Positions 49,747 through 52,864 of a stretch of 52,864 nucleotides of DNA are shown here, one piece after another. The position numbers and the translations under genes are program-made. The stretch is from RUG13409 sp045616985 (GTDB lineage: Bacteria; Bacillota; Clostridia; Peptostreptococcales; Anaerovoracaceae), in assembly GCA_045616985.1 (NCBI GenBank), contig JAZLHU010000048.1, forward strand, positions 1 through 52,864, written 5' to 3'. Within the stretch, counting starts at the first letter, position 1, and each line of letters starts with the position of its first letter. Below the pieces are notes generated by a model. That model was not told the origin of the DNA. It saw nothing but the letters and a program-made list of their open reading frames with translations, and searched no databases.

Positions 49747-51098
49747 TTGCCGAAGAGTCCGATATTTCCAAAGGCCGGAGCAAGTATCTCCTTTCCTTCA
49801 AGATCCAAAAGTCCGAATTTTCCGTCTGCATCCGAGAATACGATGCATCTTCCGCTTATGCTCTTAAACGGACACCCTTCGCCTTTTGCCGCGCGAATGA
49901 TATTTCCTTTTGTATCGATCAATGCCCAGTAGGCTCCTTTCCTTACCGCAGCCAGCCCTTCGTTATATGCAGCGCTTCCGGCATTTGTGTTTGCGCTTGT
50001 GCTTTTAAGCGGGTGGAATCCGTCGTAGGAAGGCTCTATTACATACTTACCCTGAGTATCGATTACGCCCCAAAGCTCCCCCTCGCAAACAGCCGCATAG
50101 TCTTCGGAAAACGGCAGTGCCGCCTGATATTTGCATCCGATCACTTCCTTGCCGGTCCTGTAGAGATAGCCCCAAAAACCGTCTGTATTGCAGACCAGAT
50201 AAAAATCACCCTCACAGTGCTCAATTCTTAAATATTTGCATTCACAAACAGCATTTCCGAATATATCATAAATACCGTAAAGCTCCTCGGGCTTTGTCAT
50301 ATCCTTTACGATGATAAAACCGTTGCCGTCAAAGCAATTGTCATCAACATCATATCCTGCAGGAAGAGTTGTTACTATCTCACCTGCAGCATCAATTACA
50401 TATGCGGATTGGAAGTACCCTTTATCTGAAACAATATTTCTGTTCCCTTTATTTTCTTCAATAACAGAGGCATTAGTTCTTCTCATAACAACAGCCATGC
50501 CGTTGATGAATGGTGTTGCAACAGAAAACAGGGAAACACTCTGGTAAGACACACCGTTGGTTTTAGGAAGCTTTGATGCCATTATCATGCTGACTCCGTT
50601 TGTTGACACATAGAGCTTTGTCTGTTCGAATTTGCTGTCAAGCACGGCAGGAACAAAGCCTTCGGTAAAGCAGCATGCCGCCTTAATGGTTTTCTCGTCA
50701 ATATGGGAAAGAAATTTTTCGCCCGAAGCATTGATAATGTTGTACTCGGAATAATTATCCAGCACGGGAGCAAAGCCTTCCGAGAACGGAAAAGCGCCGC
50801 TGTAAACAGGCTCAATTATCCACTCTCCCTTGGAACTGATGTAGCCCCAAAGTCCTGTACTTGTATCAAGTGCGGGTGCAAGCATCCCGTTATCGAAGGA
50901 ATAAACGGCGGAACCGAAAATATTGTCTGCATGATGCTCAAACTTTTCCTCAAGAGTCATCCTTTCATAGGATTTGATTTTCTCTTCAGTGATTATTTCT
51001 CCGTCTTTATTTTTTTTAATGACCTCCGCATTGACTGCACATCCCGCAAAAGACAAAAGCATTGTAAGGCAAAGGATCAAGGCTGCTGTTTTTCTCAT
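49743..51098 (-). CDS. WG-repeat lipoprotein
   Basis: A 451-residue lipoprotein. The signal sequence ends in LSFAGC (lipid-bearing Cys20). The mature part is made of about nine WG repeats of 30-35 residues with the pattern GLWGYISSKGEWIIEPVY. They form beta structure thought to bind partners at the cell surface. Function of the family is not known. Its start overlaps glnS by four bases and its end overlaps truA by four, so it is held in a housekeeping transcript. Confidence 0.87.
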   Translation of the reverse strand: MRKTAALILCLTMLLSFAGCAVNAEVIKKNKDGEIITEEKIKSYERMTLEEKFEHHADNIFGSAVYSFDNGMLAPALDTSTGLWGYISSKGEWIIEPVYSGAFPFSEGFAPVLDNYSEYNIINASGEKFLSHIDEKTIKAACCFTEGFVPAVLDSKFEQTKLYVSTNGVSMIMASKLPKTNGVSYQSVSLFSVATPFINGMAVVMRRTNASVIEENKGNRNIVSDKGYFQSAYVIDAAGEIVTTLPAGYDVDDNCFDGNGFIIVKDMTKPEELYGIYDIFGNAVCECKYLRIEHCEGDFYLVCNTDGFWGYLYRTGKEVIGCKYQAALPFSEDYAAVCEGELWGVIDTQGKYVIEPSYDGFHPLKSTSANTNAGSAAYNEGLAAVRKGAYWALIDTKGNIIRAAKGEGCPFKSISGRCIVFSDADGKFGLLDLEGKEILAPAFGNIGLFGK

Positions 51099-52726
51099 GG
51101 CTTGTACGTTGATTTAAGTCCTACTATCTGATTGAATACCGGCTCGCCTTCCTTTGAAAGCTTTATATCTGCAACGTAGTATCCGTTTCTGAAGAACTGG
51201 AAACGTTCTCCGCCCTTTGCTCCTTTAAGGGAACTTTCAGCCTTGGCAGCTACATCGCGCTTTGAATTCGGATTATATTCATTTCTTCCAGTTTCTTCAT
51301 TTGGAAGAGCAAAATATTCATATTGACGAACAGGGATATCAACTGCTGTTTCGGCATCAAGCCAGTGAATCGTTCCTTTTACCTTTCTTGCATCTGCTCC
51401 CGGAGTTCCGGACTTTGTATCAGGATCATACGTGCAGAGAAGCTCAACAACTCTGCCGTTTTCATCCTTAACAACTTCGTTGCAGGTCACAAGGTAAGCA
51501 CCCTTCAGTCTTACCTCGTTGCCCGGATAAAGACGGAAATACTTCTTTGCAGGGATCTCCATAAAGTCATCTCTTTCAACATAAAGATGCTTTGAAAATG
51601 TAATCTCATGGCTTCCCATTTCGGGAACGTTCTGATTGTTCTCTATTGTGCACTTTTCGCTTTGTCCGTCAGGATAATTTGTAATGGTAAGCCTGACAGG
51701 GTCAAAAATAACAAATCTGCTTTCAACCTTATTCTTAAGATCATCCCTTACAAAGTATTCAAGCTGATCCATACCGATGCTGGAATTAGCCTTCGCAACG
51801 CCTATTGCATCGCAGAATGTCTTAAGAGCCTCAGGCGTATAACCTCTTCTCCTCATACCGGCGATCGTGCAAAGCCTCGGATCGTCAAAGCCTTCAACAA
51901 GACCTTCTTCAACAAGCCTTCTGATGTTGCGCTTGCTCATGATGGTATTGGAAAGATTAAGCTTTGCAAATTCGATCTGCTGCGGCGGCTCAGGCCAATC
52001 CAAAGACTTAAGCACCCATTCGTAGAACGGTCTGTGATCCTCAAATTCAAGGGTGCAAAGCGAATGTGTGATCCCTTCGATCGCATCTTCAATCGGGTGC
52101 GCAAAATCGTACATCGGATAGATGCACCACTTGTCTCCCGTATTATGATGAGTTGTATGAAGAACTCTGTAGATAACCGGATCTCTCATGTTGATGTTAG
52201 GAGATGCCATATCAATCTTTGCGCGGATACACATAACACCGTCTTCGTATTTACCCTCACGCATATCTTCAAAAATCCGGAGGGATTCTTCTGCGCTGCG
52301 GTTTCTGTCAGGTGCCTCCTTGCCCGGCTCTGTCAGAGTTCCTCTTGTATCATGGATCTGCTCGGCAGTCATTTCGCAGGCATAAGCAAGACCGCGCTTG
52401 ATAAGCTCCTTTGCACATTCATACATCCTGTCGAAATAATCGGAAGCATAGTTGAGCTTGTCCCATTCAAAGCCGAGCCACTTAACGTCTTCTTCGATTG
52501 AGCCTACAAACTCCTCATCTTCCTTTGCCGGGTTTGTATCATCATATCTTAAATTGCAGGTTCCGCCGTATTTTGCAGCCGTTCCGAAATTAAGGCAGAT
52601 GGATTTAACGTGTCCGATATGCAGATATCCGTTCGGTTCAGGCGGAAATCTTGTGATGATGTGTCTTGAATACTTATGTTCTGCTATGTCCCTGTCGATA
52701 ATATCGTGGATAAAATTACTCTGCAT
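51095..52726 (-). CDS. glnS: Glutaminyl-tRNA synthetase
   Basis: A 543-residue class I synthetase that charges tRNA-Gln directly. The HIGH motif is in PPEPNGYLHIGHVKS and the KMSKS counterpart is IMSKRNI. The anticodon-binding beta-barrels fill the C-terminal third. Length is like E. coli GlnRS (554). Most Bacillota use GatCAB transamidation instead; GlnRS occurs in many Clostridia and was probably gained by transfer. AAGGAGAAAAA precedes the ATG. It is the first gene of a run of twelve. Confidence 0.96.
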   Translation of the reverse strand: MQSNFIHDIIDRDIAEHKYSRHIITRFPPEPNGYLHIGHVKSICLNFGTAAKYGGTCNLRYDDTNPAKEDEEFVGSIEEDVKWLGFEWDKLNYASDYFDRMYECAKELIKRGLAYACEMTAEQIHDTRGTLTEPGKEAPDRNRSAEESLRIFEDMREGKYEDGVMCIRAKIDMASPNINMRDPVIYRVLHTTHHNTGDKWCIYPMYDFAHPIEDAIEGITHSLCTLEFEDHRPFYEWVLKSLDWPEPPQQIEFAKLNLSNTIMSKRNIRRLVEEGLVEGFDDPRLCTIAGMRRRGYTPEALKTFCDAIGVAKANSSIGMDQLEYFVRDDLKNKVESRFVIFDPVRLTITNYPDGQSEKCTIENNQNVPEMGSHEITFSKHLYVERDDFMEIPAKKYFRLYPGNEVRLKGAYLVTCNEVVKDENGRVVELLCTYDPDTKSGTPGADARKVKGTIHWLDAETAVDIPVRQYEYFALPNEETGRNEYNPNSKRDVAAKAESSLKGAKGGERFQFFRNGYYVADIKLSKEGEPVFNQIVGLKSTYKP

Positions 52727-52784
52727 TTTTTCTCCTTAAGCAGAGCATACCGCTCCACTATATATAAGTACAGAATAACGCTTT

Positions 52785-52813
52785 ATTATACCCTGAAAGA
52801 GATTTTGTTGCAA
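52785..52813 (-). promoter_or_regulatory. Promoter of the glnS operon
   Basis: Minus-strand TTGCAA (52808-52813), 17-base spacer, perfect TATAAT (52785-52790). The leader of about 50 bases contains a small GAGC/GCTC hairpin next to the ribosome site. There is no T-box-like sequence, so no tRNA-sensing control is apparent. Beyond 52814 to the window end nothing is recognised. Confidence 0.82.
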
Positions 52814-52864
52814 GGTACTTGAATTATTTCGCCATTTTTGGTATTTTAGAAAAAGATTTAGTGT

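Noticed and set aside
51608..52501. Long plus-strand ORF of 297 codons opposite glnS
   Set aside because: It is the antisense shadow of a certain gene; composition is cysteine- and arginine-rich and no ribosome site precedes it.

Overview
The window looks like a chromosomal segment of an anaerobic, amino-acid- or peptide-fermenting member of the Clostridia (Bacillota). The evidence is the gene content: a cdaA-cdaR-glmM operon, PyrR with a PyrR-type attenuator, RecD2, YhaM, long-form HPF, ScpA/ScpB, a class III ribonucleotide reductase, an SLH-anchored subtilase, a Na+-pumping oxaloacetate decarboxylase and an oxygen-sensitive 2-hydroxyacyl-CoA dehydratase with its activator. Shine-Dalgarno sites are mostly strong AAGGAGG types and promoters are sigma-A-like. 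I see no insertion sequence, prophage, tRNA or CRISPR array. The left edge carries a very strong promoter and leader that point out of the window, probably to an rRNA operon.

Layout. 0.2-8.4 kb (minus): c-di-AMP synthesis and amino-sugar/pyrimidine salvage (cdaA, cdaR, glmM, a beta-helix acyltransferase, a structured intergenic element, nagB, pyrR, DUF523, upp), then uraA behind its own promoter and PyrR attenuator. 8.5-13.06 kb (plus): yhaM, recD2, comFC, hpf. 13.07-14.43 kb (minus): a decayed-looking stretch of small ORFs and fragments around a queuosine-precursor transporter. 14.4-16.85 kb (minus): NusG-II protein, Gx transporter, PnuC, crotonase. 16.85-19.8 kb: a MATE remnant, a 175-bp imperfect palindrome with a central terminator, and nrdD under two NrdR boxes. 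20.0-26.2 kb (minus): a leaderless operon of a DUF1538 membrane protein, a PII-like protein and an SLH subtilase, divergent from pepT and a CoA-disulfide reductase (plus, 26.3-29.2 kb).

29.25-29.96 kb has no conventional gene but holds the oddest sequence in the window: seven copies of a TTTTACTACA-type motif in mixed orientation, nested inverted repeats, and an extended -10 promoter reading through a hairpin-sequestered ribosome site into a 49-codon ORF. 30-36 kb (minus): activator, dehydratase subunits, a CaiB-type CoA-transferase, then two C_GCAxxG_C_C proteins and a cupin. 36-40.2 kb: the oxaloacetate decarboxylase operon and an Fe-S protein. 40.3-52.7 kb: a tightly packed 12-gene minus-strand run from glnS through envelope genes (TagO-like, WecB, lytic transglycosylase), scpA/scpB, an acyl-CoA ligase, an unknown membrane protein and a second CaiB-type transferase.

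Taken together, 30-44 kb suggests CoA activation of 2-hydroxy acids, dehydration to enoyl-CoA and Na+ pumping from oxaloacetate decarboxylation. 20-29 kb suggests peptide capture and intracellular peptide cleavage. Substrates cannot be read from sequence alone. All family assignments are from recognition of the translated sequences; no database search was run.
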